The notes below the pieces were generated by a model. It ran no database searches. It was not told where the DNA came from and was given only the letters and a program-made list of their open reading frames with translations. From Fluctibacter halophilus (lineage in GTDB: Bacteria; Pseudomonadota; Gammaproteobacteria; Enterobacterales; Alteromonadaceae): 64,000 bases of DNA. Shown in pieces: positions 36,718 through 45,782 of this stretch (position 1 is the stretch's first letter; each line of letters opens with the position of its first letter). Position numbers and translations under genes: made by a program. The stretch covers positions 420,078 to 484,077 of the forward strand of contig NZ_JAJEWP010000001.1 of NCBI RefSeq assembly GCF_020687825.1. Reading direction: 5' to 3'.

Positions 36718-39700
36718 TTAGGTGACTTTCACCCGGTACAGCCAGGCATACAGTACCGGGATCACGCCCAGGGTCAGCAAAGTTGAGAACAGCAGGCCGG
36801 CCATGATGGCGATGGCCATCGGCTCCCACATGGCGCCGCCGCCAAGGTACAAGGGGATCAAACCCAGTACCGTGGTGGCGGTGGTCAGCAGGATGGGGCG
36901 GGCACGTTGTTGGGCGGCATTGAGGATCGCTTCATCATGTTCAGCACCCTCATCGAGTTCAATCTTGATCCGTTCGAGCAGCACGATGGCATTGTTGATC
37001 ACAATGCCGGCCAGCGACACGATGCCGAGGATGGTCATAAAGCCCATGTAGGAATTGGCGATCAGCAGACCCCCAATCACGCCAATCAGGCCCAGTGGGA
37101 TCGTGGCCAGTACGATACCGGCTTTGCGCACACTGTTAAACTGGGCAACCAGAACGATAAGAATGATCATACCGGCGATACCGAGTTTTTCGGCGATGGA
37201 CTGGTTGGCTTTGCCGGAGCTTTCCTGTTCACCGCCAAACTCGAAATTGACGTTGCCCCAGCGGGGTTGTTGCTCAATTAACCAGCTCTCAAGTTCGCCG
37301 GCCACGGCAGCGGCATTGGCATCGCCCACCAGTTGAGCGCCCAGTGTGACCGTACGCACCCCGTTTCGACGATGGACCTTGGCCACATCCCAGACCATTT
37401 CGACGTTGGCAACCTGACTCAACGGCACGGATTGCCCGGTGGATTGCGCATACACTGACAGGGATTCCACTTTGCCAAGGGTTTGCTGGCCGCTCATGCT
37501 GGTGCGTAGCAGTACTGGAATGGAGTCTTCACCTTCGCGGAATTCGGTTAGCTCCAGGCCTGACAGACCCGATTGCAGTGAAATGGCGATGTCCTGGCTT
37601 GATACCCCGGCCCGCTGGGCACGCACCTGATCAATGTCGATGCGTAGTTTTTTGATCCGTTGGCCCCAGTCGTCGGTGACATTCTGCAAGGTCGGTAGCT
37701 GTCGCAGGTGTGCGCGCAATTCTTCTACCGCACCGAACAGTTGGCCATTGTCGGTACCGGACAGCCTGACTTCAACCGGGTTATCGACAGATGGGCCATT
37801 GCCAATTAACTTCAGTTTCAGGGTCAGATCCGGGTAATGGTCTTCACCCCAGCTACGCAGTTTTTCCATGTAATCAGGAATGTCAGACGCCCGGGTAACA
37901 TTGGCAATGATCAGGGCATAGTTGCTGCTCGAGGGTTTAGGGTTATGGGACAGAATAAACCGTGGTCCGGCATTGCCGACGTAGCTCACCCAGTTAATGA
38001 TGCCATGTTCATCATCGGCGCCTACCGCCAGTTCTTCAGCCATGAAGGTTTCAAACGCAAACACGATATCCTGTGTGCTTTCAATCGCATAGCCGGTTGG
38101 CAGTTCCATTTCGATTTTAAAGTAGTTCCGATCGGATGGCGGGAAGAACATTTTTGGCAGAAGTGATGTGGACAGCAACGCCAGCACAAGCACTGCCGAG
38201 GTTGCCAGCAGGGTGATGGTTTTGTTTTTCAGCATGCTGTGCAGCAGTGCCCGATAGCGTTGGTACCAGATAGAGGGCAGGGCGTCGGGTTGTGCAGTGA
38301 CTTTGAGAAACTTCACACATAACAATGGAATGATGGTGAGGGCGACCAGCCAGGAACAGAGCAGGGTGATGGTGACCACCTTGAACAGAGACGCGGTGAA
38401 CTCCCCGACGTTCGACTCCGCCAGATAGATCGGCAGAAACGCTGCTGAGGTCGTGATCGACGCGGTCAGCAAAGGAATACGCAATTCGGCGGCCGACGCA
38501 ATGGCTGCGTCAAAGGCCTTGGTACCCTTTTCCATTTGCACCAGGATGTTTTCCGACATCACGATGCCATTATCAACCAGCATTCCCAGTGCAATGATCA
38601 GTGCTGCCAGGGAAATCTGATCCAGACCGATATCAAATCTGTCCATGACAATCACTGACAGCAACATGGTGGTGGGGATCAGCATGGCTACTACCAGTCC
38701 GGTGCGAAAGCCGAGGCTGAGCAGCATCACAAAGGTCACAACGGCGACTGCCTGCAGCAGGTTTGACATAAAGTCTTTGACCTTCTCATCCACTTCCTGA
38801 GGCGAAAAGCTGACCAGATCAAAATCGATACCGTAGGGATAACGCTGTTCAAGGGTTTGGATGGCCTGAAGGACATCTTCACCGAGCTTGATATTGTTGC
38901 CGCCTTCACGCATGGAGATGGCAATACCCAGGGCATGCTGGCCACTGCTGTGTACGATGGAGCTGGGCGGATCGACGTAGCCACGGGTAATGGTTGCAAT
39001 GTCGCGCAGCATCACCAAACGGTTGGTCTGTGGCGAGGCGATAATGGTGCTGCCGATGTCTTCTACTGATTCAAAATTACCGGTGGGCTCCAGGGATATG
39101 CGCTCATTACCGAGGGAGAACGAGCCCCCTGAAATGACAATGTTGCGGGCCTCCAGCATCTGTGACAACTGATAGGGTGATATACCCAGTTCCGCCAACC
39201 GGGCGTTGTTGTACTCAACAAAAATCCGTTCTTCCTGTTCGCCCAGAATGTCGATTTTTGCTGCGTCGGGCAGCTGGTGGAGGTAGTCTTTGACGTCTTC
39301 GGCAATGTGTTGCAGTGCCGCAGCATCAAAGCCTTCACCGGTGATGGTCATGACCACGCCGTACACATCACCGAATTCGTCATTGACAAAGGGGCCGACT
39401 ACGCCGTCGGGTAGGTCAGGGGTCACATCTTCGATTTTGCGTCGCAGGTTGTCCCAGATCGGACGCATGTCTTTGTAACTTTCCTGAATGTTGACCAGTA
39501 CGATAGAAACCCCGGTGCGGGATTCACTCTTTACAAAGTCAAGTTCGGGGATCTCTTTGACCGCTTCTTCCAGCTGTGCTGATACCAGTTCTTCCACCCG
39601 TTCAGGGCTGGCGCCGGGGAAATAGGTCAGGACCTGTGCCGTTCTGACGATAAAACCCGGATCATAGGCTCTGGGCATGGTATTGAACACCTGAAATCCG

Positions 39701-39771
39701 GCGACAAAGATCAGTACCAGCATCACCCAGGTGATGCGGTTATTTTCGATGGCGAGGCGGGTGATGTTCAC
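36718..39771 (-). CDS. Multidrug-type RND efflux pump (AcrB/MexF superfamily)
   Basis: About 1017 residues of the HAE family, with the standard two-fold twelve-helix architecture. The proton-relay motif is ALIIALGMLVDNGIVMSEN. The start is set at GTG 39771, which overlaps the adaptor stop (GTGA) and has AGGAG eight bases upstream; GTG 39780 would be too close to that ribosome-binding site. It would pump amphiphilic drugs, detergents or solvents from the periplasm. No outer-membrane factor is encoded beside it, so a TolC from elsewhere must be used. Confidence 0.88.
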   Translation of the reverse strand: MNITRLAIENNRITWVMLVLIFVAGFQVFNTMPRAYDPGFIVRTAQVLTYFPGASPERVEELVSAQLEEAVKEIPELDFVKSESRTGVSIVLVNIQESYKDMRPIWDNLRRKIEDVTPDLPDGVVGPFVNDEFGDVYGVVMTITGEGFDAAALQHIAEDVKDYLHQLPDAAKIDILGEQEERIFVEYNNARLAELGISPYQLSQMLEARNIVISGGSFSLGNERISLEPTGNFESVEDIGSTIIASPQTNRLVMLRDIATITRGYVDPPSSIVHSSGQHALGIAISMREGGNNIKLGEDVLQAIQTLEQRYPYGIDFDLVSFSPQEVDEKVKDFMSNLLQAVAVVTFVMLLSLGFRTGLVVAMLIPTTMLLSVIVMDRFDIGLDQISLAALIIALGMLVDNGIVMSENILVQMEKGTKAFDAAIASAAELRIPLLTASITTSAAFLPIYLAESNVGEFTASLFKVVTITLLCSWLVALTIIPLLCVKFLKVTAQPDALPSIWYQRYRALLHSMLKNKTITLLATSAVLVLALLSTSLLPKMFFPPSDRNYFKIEMELPTGYAIESTQDIVFAFETFMAEELAVGADDEHGIINWVSYVGNAGPRFILSHNPKPSSSNYALIIANVTRASDIPDYMEKLRSWGEDHYPDLTLKLKLIGNGPSVDNPVEVRLSGTDNGQLFGAVEELRAHLRQLPTLQNVTDDWGQRIKKLRIDIDQVRAQRAGVSSQDIAISLQSGLSGLELTEFREGEDSIPVLLRTSMSGQQTLGKVESLSVYAQSTGQSVPLSQVANVEMVWDVAKVHRRNGVRTVTLGAQLVGDANAAAVAGELESWLIEQQPRWGNVNFEFGGEQESSGKANQSIAEKLGIAGMIILIVLVAQFNSVRKAGIVLATIPLGLIGVIGGLLIANSYMGFMTILGIVSLAGIVINNAIVLLERIKIELDEGAEHDEAILNAAQQRARPILLTTATTVLGLIPLYLGGGAMWEPMAIAIMAGLLFSTLLTLGVIPVLYAWLYRVKVT

Positions 39772-40841
39772 TGTGACCACTCCTCACTGACACGCACGGT
39801 GATGCCGTCGGACATTTTGCTCATGCCGGCGGTAACGATGCGATCACCTGCCTTCAGGCCTTCGAGGATCACGATACCTTGCTCAGTCACCTGACCGGTG
39901 GTGACCGGCGCAGCCACGACGGTGCCACGATCGTCCTGAATGTCCGTGACCAGATAGACATAGCGACCGGTGTTGGTTTCTACCACTGTTTGGGTAGGTA
40001 CCACGATGCGTTGCTGCAGGTTACTGTCTTGCTGGGTGCCGCGCACCGTCACCGACATACCGGGCAGGATATTGAGCTCCGGCACCTGTGGCATGTTAAA
40101 GGTGACCGCAAAGGTTCTTGAGCCAGGGTCGGCCTCGGTGGCGACGGCTTGCAGGGCAAGGGGGTATTGTTTGTCTGATAGGGCATCAAAAGAAGCAAAC
40201 ACCTTGGCGTCAGCGTCTTCTTTGAGGTGGATCATCACGGTTTCGGGAATGTCCACCTTGATGTGTAAGGCGCCGACATCCTGTAACGTGACGATCGGCT
40301 GCATGGTAGACACGTCTTCAAAATTGTCCACATGACGACGGGCAACCCGCCCGTCAAAGGGCGCTTTAAGTACCGTGTATTTGACGTTTTGTTCGGCAGA
40401 GGTTAATGCCGCTTTGGCTGACGCTTGCTGGGCTTCCAGTTTGTCAAAGTCGGCCTTGGCAATCAGATTCTGTTTGATCAGGTTTTTGGCCCGTTGGTAG
40501 TCGGCGTCGGCCTGCTCAAATTCGGCCCTACGGCTGTCGAGCTGGATTTGGTAATCGGTATCGTCCAGCATGGCTAGTACATCCCCCGCGCTGACCCTTT
40601 CACCTTCTTTGACCTTTATGCTGGCTAAGGTGCCGGGTACCCTGAAACCCAGATCCGCTGTCTGCGCAGCTTCAACCACGCCGGGAAATTCCCGCCAGTC
40701 GGCCACACTGCGTTCATTCAGCGTCAGAGTTTTGACCAGCCGCGGGGTGGTGGCAGGTTCGGGGTGTTCAACTTTGCTACACGCGCTGAGCAGCGCAGCG
40801 CTGACAATCATCAGTAAGGGCAGGGGGCGTTTGAGCATCAT
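39768..40841 (-). CDS. RND periplasmic adaptor lipoprotein
   Basis: About 357 residues, start at ATG 40841, with AAGGA eight bases upstream. The N-terminus ends in lipobox AALLSACSK, so it is lipid-anchored in the inner membrane. A barrel-sandwich hybrid domain, a helical hairpin (about residues 95-150, EFEQADADYQRAKNLIKQNL) and a beta-barrel follow. It partners the RND pump downstream (GTGA overlap). No dedicated regulator, for example a TetR-family gene, is beside it. Confidence 0.86.
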   Translation of the reverse strand: MMLKRPLPLLMIVSAALLSACSKVEHPEPATTPRLVKTLTLNERSVADWREFPGVVEAAQTADLGFRVPGTLASIKVKEGERVSAGDVLAMLDDTDYQIQLDSRRAEFEQADADYQRAKNLIKQNLIAKADFDKLEAQQASAKAALTSAEQNVKYTVLKAPFDGRVARRHVDNFEDVSTMQPIVTLQDVGALHIKVDIPETVMIHLKEDADAKVFASFDALSDKQYPLALQAVATEADPGSRTFAVTFNMPQVPELNILPGMSVTVRGTQQDSNLQQRIVVPTQTVVETNTGRYVYLVTDIQDDRGTVVAAPVTTGQVTEQGIVILEGLKAGDRIVTAGMSKMSDGITVRVSEEWSQ

Positions 40842-41146
40842 GTTATTCGTCCTTTGGGGTCGGTCCATACACGTCGTTCCACGTACAGGGTACTGTAGCG
40901 GGTTGGGTAAAAGATGAAAGGTCTTGGGCCGGTATTTTTTGCAGGAGTTCCTTGGCTGGGTTCAGAAATGGGCAGCTTACCCATACAAGCGGCTACACGC
41001 CGACAGGAAAATGCCTTTGAAACGTGTTTGTTCATTGAGCATTCATCCGCGGTTGTCCATGCTTAGCGTTAAGACTGAACCAATTTGTCAGGCTTGGGAG
41101 CTGATTGTTGACGCCAATGTCAAGCGTTGATTAAAAGGGAGGTGTT

Positions 41147-41740
41147 ATGAGAAAGGGGATCATTGTATTCATTCTGGGCGCACTGCTGAATACGGGGTGT
41201 TCTTCCGATGCAGATGAAGAGGAGGTGCCAGTACATCAGAAAGGGGCCTATGTGTTTGCAGTGATTTTTGAAAACGCTGCATGGTCTGAGCAGAAGAAGG
41301 GGTTATTCATTGATGGGCAAGGTGACTTATACACCTACGACATCAGCAACATGGGCCTGGACAGTGTCCTGCATGATGAGACCCTGACAACTCAGCAAAT
41401 GGATGGCTATTTTGGCGTGTTGCCGGTGTTACAGGAGTCTATTGCCCAGCAGACCTTCAGCACGATGTGGAATGCAGTGCCCGCAATCGATGCCGGTTCA
41501 CTGGGACAACAAACGGCCGAATGTGCCGATGCCGGAAACTACGTGTATCTGGCGTTTGACTACACCGCACAGACCGACACGTATCGCCCTATTCTCATTT
41601 ATCATACCGGCGATTGGCGTCAGGAAAACCTTAGCGCTGAGGCGACGGCAGTGAAAGACTGGCTGGTTGAGCTGGCACTGAACTACAGCATTGCCTACGA
41701 GCTGATGCCGGGCGAAAACAACTGGTGCTCGGGGATGTAA
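41147..41740 (+). CDS. Hypothetical lipoprotein
   Basis: A 197-residue lipoprotein (lipobox LLNTGCSS), with AAGGGAGG upstream of the ATG. The mature chain is acidic with no repeats. I do not recognise its family. Two further cysteines (TAECADAG and NNWCSGM near the C-terminus) may form a disulphide. It stands alone between the RND adaptor and a gene-free stretch of 436 bases, so context gives no functional clue. Confidence 0.6.
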   Translation: MRKGIIVFILGALLNTGCSSDADEEEVPVHQKGAYVFAVIFENAAWSEQKKGLFIDGQGDLYTYDISNMGLDSVLHDETLTTQQMDGYFGVLPVLQESIAQQTFSTMWNAVPAIDAGSLGQQTAECADAGNYVYLAFDYTAQTDTYRPILIYHTGDWRQENLSAEATAVKDWLVELALNYSIAYELMPGENNWCSGM

Positions 41741-42176
41741 TTGTCCGACCGACCTGAATGATGGTTGTTGAGGCGGCAGTTGGGATGATGCCCATGACTG
41801 TTGCAGCAAACAATACCGCTGACAGTATCTGAAAAACGGCATTATGCGCGGCTGGTTTCCTGTACCTGTATACGCTCTTTGTCTTCTAAATAGCGTCTTC
41901 GCAAAAAGATAAGGACTGGGGTGTTGAGCAGTGTGTAACGTATGTGCTACCAGAGAGGTTAAATAGTAGCTATTTTGGTTAATCTTTGTAAAGGATAGAA
42001 TTCTAATGAATGGCTGATAAAGCCTTATTTTATAAGGGTTTAAGGCGTTTTAGATAAACCAGGATAAATGCCAATAAAGCGAATGGCGTCCCCACCAGGA
42101 ATTGCTATCACAATATAAATTGTTGATTATTAATGGTTTTACTTTATATCGCTCAAATAGTGCTACGTATGTGCTA
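41741..42176. other. Gene-free, A/T-rich stretch of 436 bases
   Basis: No convincing ORF, RNA gene or terminator is visible. It becomes clearly A/T-rich after about 41930 and contains the left copy of an 18-bp direct repeat whose right copy overlaps the end of the nitroreductase gene. It marks the transition from the mixed chromosomal genes to the anaerobic/nitrate block. Confidence 0.5.
41938..41955. repeat. Direct repeat, left copy
   Basis: ACGTATGTGCTACCAGAG matches ACGTATGTGCTACTAGAG at 42165-42182 with one mismatch, 227 bases apart. Confidence 0.55.
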
Positions 42177-42182
42177 CTAGAG
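42165..42182. repeat. Direct repeat, right copy
   Basis: ACGTATGTGCTACTAGAG. It includes the stop codon of the leftward nitroreductase gene, so the left copy could be a remnant of a former duplicate of that gene end or of an insertion/excision boundary. Confidence 0.55.
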
Positions 42183-43202
42183 CAATGTATCATCAAGGTT
42201 TCTTCGTGCTGTCCAGGTAACTTGTGGTGCGATACCGATTCTCAACACAAGTTGAGGATATTCATGGCCGCCAAATAGTGTGCTGACCTGATTTCTCATG
42301 TGGGGGTTCTGGATGGCTTGATTCATGAATGAAGCTGACAGGCCATTTCGTGTGAAATTCAGTAAAGTGTTCATTAACGTACGCCCAGTGTTTAACCATC
42401 CATGTTGGTTATCTTCATGAGTTGATATGGCCATAAGCATAGGGCTGCCGGTTGTGAGTTTCGCTTGATTAAACCGTCCCGTCTCTCTTCCTAGGCTGGT
42501 GATGCGCAGTAGCAGTTTAATAAGCGGCGATGGCAAGTTGATACTAAAAAAGCCGAAATGATTCATACCATCGTGTTTAAGCGTAAATTTCGAACGCAGC
42601 CATGAAGAAAACTCCTGCCTGTGCCAGGCATGGGCGTGTTGTGTTCGTACTGCTTGTGCAGTCATTCGCCCAAATGTCTCTCTGATCACCTCATCGTTGG
42701 TGAACGTTGTTGCTACGTCGAGTTTCTTTGCAGCACGCATGCATTCTTCCTTCAGAGATCCTGGTATAGCTGTATCGATAAACCATCGTCTGTTTGTTTG
42801 GCGTTTTTTTATCGCATGAAAAAGCTGTATTTCGTGTACAGAGGGATCATACCCCTCTGTCATTTCGATACGGGCAAGATGATTGTCCTGGTGGTTGATC
42901 GTGTATATCACGTGCGTTTTCAAACCAAAAAAATGGGCTGCGATTTCAAGTGTGTGTATGGCCGCACCACAGCTGATTATTACCTCACGCTGTTGTGGAT
43001 CAGCAACGTGAGAACAGCGTGAGGGATCTGAGAAAACATCGATTCCACAACTGTTAATTTTGAAGCGCCATGGTTGAGCATTGTAGTGCGATGGCGCCAG
43101 AAGTGCGTAATGCAGTAGAAATCTGAATTGGTGAGAGGTGTTTCCTGAGTATGGGAACAGGTTTTCATCGATTTCTCTTGGAGACAGTGGTGTGTAAACC
43201 AT
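42177..43202 (-). CDS. Acg-family nitroreductase-like protein
   Basis: A 341-residue protein of the nitroreductase superfamily in its large Acg-type form. Visible segments include FLLHYALLAPSHYNAQPWRF, the N-terminal FMN-site motif, and RQTNRRWF in the middle. The Acg family may sequester FMN rather than catalyse nitro reduction, so enzymatic activity is uncertain. It is divergent from nrdG-nrdD across a promoter gap that holds two perfect FNR boxes, implying induction under low oxygen, as for related Acg proteins in dormancy regulons. The single stop codon lies in an 18-bp direct repeat. Confidence 0.78.
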   Translation of the reverse strand: MVYTPLSPREIDENLFPYSGNTSHQFRFLLHYALLAPSHYNAQPWRFKINSCGIDVFSDPSRCSHVADPQQREVIISCGAAIHTLEIAAHFFGLKTHVIYTINHQDNHLARIEMTEGYDPSVHEIQLFHAIKKRQTNRRWFIDTAIPGSLKEECMRAAKKLDVATTFTNDEVIRETFGRMTAQAVRTQHAHAWHRQEFSSWLRSKFTLKHDGMNHFGFFSINLPSPLIKLLLRITSLGRETGRFNQAKLTTGSPMLMAISTHEDNQHGWLNTGRTLMNTLLNFTRNGLSASFMNQAIQNPHMRNQVSTLFGGHEYPQLVLRIGIAPQVTWTARRNLDDTLL

Positions 43203-43276
43203 GAATCTCTGCTCCTCTTTTTTGGCTTGCTCTGTTTACTTTTCAGTTAAGCCTAGCACAGTCAGTCCTGACCTTT

Positions 43277-43290
43277 TTGATCCGAATCAA
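43277..43290. promoter_or_regulatory. FNR/ANR box facing the nitroreductase gene
   Basis: TTGATCCGAATCAA fits TTGAT-N4-ATCAA perfectly. Its centre is about 81 bases upstream of the nitroreductase start. A TAGGCT -10-like sequence (minus strand, 43255-43250) is spaced as in class II FNR promoters. Confidence 0.8.
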
Positions 43291-43311
43291 CACAAGACAT
43301 TCTAGTAATAG

Positions 43312-43325
43312 TTGATCCAGATCAA
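43312..43325. promoter_or_regulatory. FNR/ANR box facing nrdG-nrdD
   Basis: TTGATCCAGATCAA is again a perfect match to the FNR consensus, centred about 65 bases before the nrdG start. Activation of anaerobic ribonucleotide reductase by FNR/ANR is well known. Confidence 0.82.
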
Positions 43326-43383
43326 TCTATATATTGTGCCTAGATGTTTAAGATGGCACAACATATAGTGCTTGAGGGTGGGG

Positions 43384-43860
43384 ATGAAACCGTTTAATAC
43401 AAGTAAACCACATGTATTGTTCCAGGAAGTGCCAGATGAAGTGAGTTTAGCGTTCACTATCTCTGGTTGCCCATTGGGGTGCTTCGGATGTCACAGTGCC
43501 CATACATGGGATCCTTATTTCGGTGTTTGTCTGACTGACGGGCTGTTCCTGGAATACCTTTCCACCTATAAACAATTGATTTCATGCGTGGTTTTTTTTG
43601 GTGGTGAATGGCATGTGGACGCGCTACTGAGAAAACTGCAATTAGCGCGTCGCCAAGGGTTAAAAACCTGCCTGTTTACAGGCTTGGACAGTATCCCGAA
43701 GGTACTCCAGCAACAACTCACTTATCTTAAAACCGGTCGATGGCTCAAAGAAGTAGGAGGGCTGGACAGTCCCACCACTAACCAGCGGTTCATAGAGCTG
43801 TCGAGCGGTAATTTGCTCAACTATAAATTTCAGGAGAACACCAATCATGTTGCAGCTTGA
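43384..43860 (+). CDS. nrdG: Anaerobic ribonucleotide reductase activating protein (radical SAM)
   Basis: A 158-residue radical SAM enzyme with the cluster motif CPLGCFGCHSAH (CX3CX2C) near residue 30. It generates the glycyl radical on NrdD using S-adenosylmethionine and a 4Fe-4S cluster. The start is placed at ATG 43384, which follows a GAGGGTGGGG ribosome-binding region; the GTG at 43372 is less likely. It precedes nrdD and overlaps it by 14 bases, the reverse of the E. coli order. Expression should be FNR-dependent. Confidence 0.86.
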   Translation: MKPFNTSKPHVLFQEVPDEVSLAFTISGCPLGCFGCHSAHTWDPYFGVCLTDGLFLEYLSTYKQLISCVVFFGGEWHVDALLRKLQLARRQGLKTCLFTGLDSIPKVLQQQLTYLKTGRWLKEVGGLDSPTTNQRFIELSSGNLLNYKFQENTNHVAA

Positions 43861-45628
43861 TGAAAGCCACATACAACAAAAACTTGCTTTTATTCAGGAT
43901 TATCTCAGTGCACACAATGCTGCCGATGGCGCTAAATTGGATGCCAACGCCAATGTCACAAATAAAAATATAGCTACGTTAGAAGCTGAACTGATGAAGG
44001 ACTATTTTATTCAGGTTAATCGTGCTCAGGTGGCAGATAAAATTGCCTCGTTGTTTGGTGATTCCCTTGCCAAAGAATACATACGACAGATTCAAGAACA
44101 TGAGATTTATGTGCATGATGAAACCAGCCTGAAGCCGTATTGCGCATCAATTACCATGTATCCGTTCCTGCTACATGGTCTAACGGAGCTCGGGGGCGAA
44201 TCCAAGGCTCCGAAGCATTTGGAGTCCTTTTGCGGTAGTTTTGTGAATTTGGTGTTTGCGATCAGTGCGCAGTTTGCAGGGGCTATAGCGACCGTCGAGT
44301 TTTTAATTTATTTTGACCACTTTGCCAGAAAGGATTACGGCGATGATTACTTGTTGACTCATAAAAAACAGATAGAAAATCATCTTCAGCACGTCGTCTA
44401 TGCACTCAATCAGCCAGCTGCAGCCAGGGGCTATCAGAGTGTATTCTGGAACATCTCTATTTATGACCAGTATTATTTTCAGTCAATGTTTGGCGATTTT
44501 GTGTTTCCGGATATGGCGAAACCTGAGTGGTCAAACATTGCCCAGTTGCAGTCTTTTTTTCTGACCTGGTTTAACCAGGAACGAGAAAAAAACGTTCTGA
44601 CATTTCCTGTCGTAACCGCCGCAATGCTGACCCACAATGGTGAGGTAAAAGATCGTACATTTGCGTCAACCTGTGCTCAATCGATCAGTGAAGGTGGTGC
44701 ATTTTTTGTGTACCAATCTGAGCGCGCTGACTCTCTGGCTTCATGCTGTCGATTGCGCAATGAAATAACGGATAATACCTTTTCCTATAGCCTGGGTGCA
44801 GGCGGCGTATCAACAGGCTCTGTTAATGTTATTACTATCAACATGAACCGTCTGGTCCAGGATGGTCGCGATCTTGCCAGTGAAATCCGCAAAATTCACC
44901 GGTATCAGGTCGCGTTTCGAAAGCTGATCGAAGAGTACCAGCAGGCCGGGGCGTTGCCGGTATATGATGCGGGTTTTATCAATTTAGACAAACAGTTTTT
45001 AACCATTGGCATTAATGGATTAGCAGAGGCGGCTGAATACAAAGGGTTGATCGTCGGCAACAACGATGAATACAAGGCTTTTATCACTGAACAACTCAAG
45101 ACCATATACGATCAAAACCGTATTGCATCCAGGGATTTCGGTTATATGTTTAACACTGAGTTTGTGCCTGCTGAAAACCTGGGTGTTAAGAACGCTAAGT
45201 GGGATATTGAGGATGGGTATACAGTTGGCCGAGACTGTTACAATTCCTACCTGTATTTGGTCGAGGATGAAGGTATCAATCATCTGGACAAGTTTATTCT
45301 GCACGGTACTGACACAACACGGTATCTGGATGGCGGTTCGGCCTTACATTTGAACCTGGAAGAAAAGCTGAGTTTTGCCAATGCTATGCATTTGTTGGAT
45401 ATAGCGGCTAAGACGGGGTGCAGTTATTTCTGTATCAACGTGAAAATTACTATCTGCAATGCGTGTGAGACGATCGATAAACGAACATTGTACAAGTGTC
45501 CGTCTTGCGGTTCTGAAGACATTGATCATGGTACTCGGGTGATCGGCTATCTGAAACGGGTTTCAGCCTTCTCTGCGGGGCGCAGAAAAGAACACCAGTT
45601 GCGCCATTATCATCGTCAGAAAGTGTAA
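43847..45628 (+). CDS. nrdD: Class III anaerobic ribonucleoside-triphosphate reductase
   Basis: A 593-residue catalytic subunit, shorter than the roughly 710 residues of E. coli NrdD because the N-terminal ATP-cone is missing; residue 1 already lies close to the catalytic barrel (DANANVTNKNI). A cysteine pair SLASCCRLRNE likely holds the thiyl cysteine. The C-terminal zinc site is CNACE...CPSC, and the glycyl-radical loop is TRVIGYLKR (G567). It makes dNTPs without oxygen. AGGAGA precedes the ATG inside nrdG. A terminator follows. Without the ATP-cone, the usual dATP overall-activity switch should be absent. Confidence 0.86.
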   Translation: MLQLDESHIQQKLAFIQDYLSAHNAADGAKLDANANVTNKNIATLEAELMKDYFIQVNRAQVADKIASLFGDSLAKEYIRQIQEHEIYVHDETSLKPYCASITMYPFLLHGLTELGGESKAPKHLESFCGSFVNLVFAISAQFAGAIATVEFLIYFDHFARKDYGDDYLLTHKKQIENHLQHVVYALNQPAAARGYQSVFWNISIYDQYYFQSMFGDFVFPDMAKPEWSNIAQLQSFFLTWFNQEREKNVLTFPVVTAAMLTHNGEVKDRTFASTCAQSISEGGAFFVYQSERADSLASCCRLRNEITDNTFSYSLGAGGVSTGSVNVITINMNRLVQDGRDLASEIRKIHRYQVAFRKLIEEYQQAGALPVYDAGFINLDKQFLTIGINGLAEAAEYKGLIVGNNDEYKAFITEQLKTIYDQNRIASRDFGYMFNTEFVPAENLGVKNAKWDIEDGYTVGRDCYNSYLYLVEDEGINHLDKFILHGTDTTRYLDGGSALHLNLEEKLSFANAMHLLDIAAKTGCSYFCINVKITICNACETIDKRTLYKCPSCGSEDIDHGTRVIGYLKRVSAFSAGRRKEHQLRHYHRQKV

Positions 45629-45638
45629 AAGTGCCAAG

Positions 45639-45678
45639 TAGCAGGCTGTACTGCGTGCAGTCCTGCTTAGTTTTTTTG
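45639..45678 (+). terminator. Rho-independent terminator after nrdD
   Basis: AGCAGG (45640-45645) pairs with CCTGCT (45662-45667), with an inner CTG/CAG extension, followed by TAGTTTTTTT. Confidence 0.7.
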
Positions 45679-45782
45679 CTTCTTACTACCAAAGTGGTAC
45701 AGGGATACTCCTTAAAACTCATTTTGGATGCGTCGATTCTACGTACAATGATGGCCTGCAATAGTCACTCAGGAACACGATT

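Noticed and set aside
45684-45699. TACTACCAAAGTGGTA as a NarL 7-2-7 site before the gene at 45783
   Set aside because: Only 11 of 14 specified positions match; that level is expected by chance.
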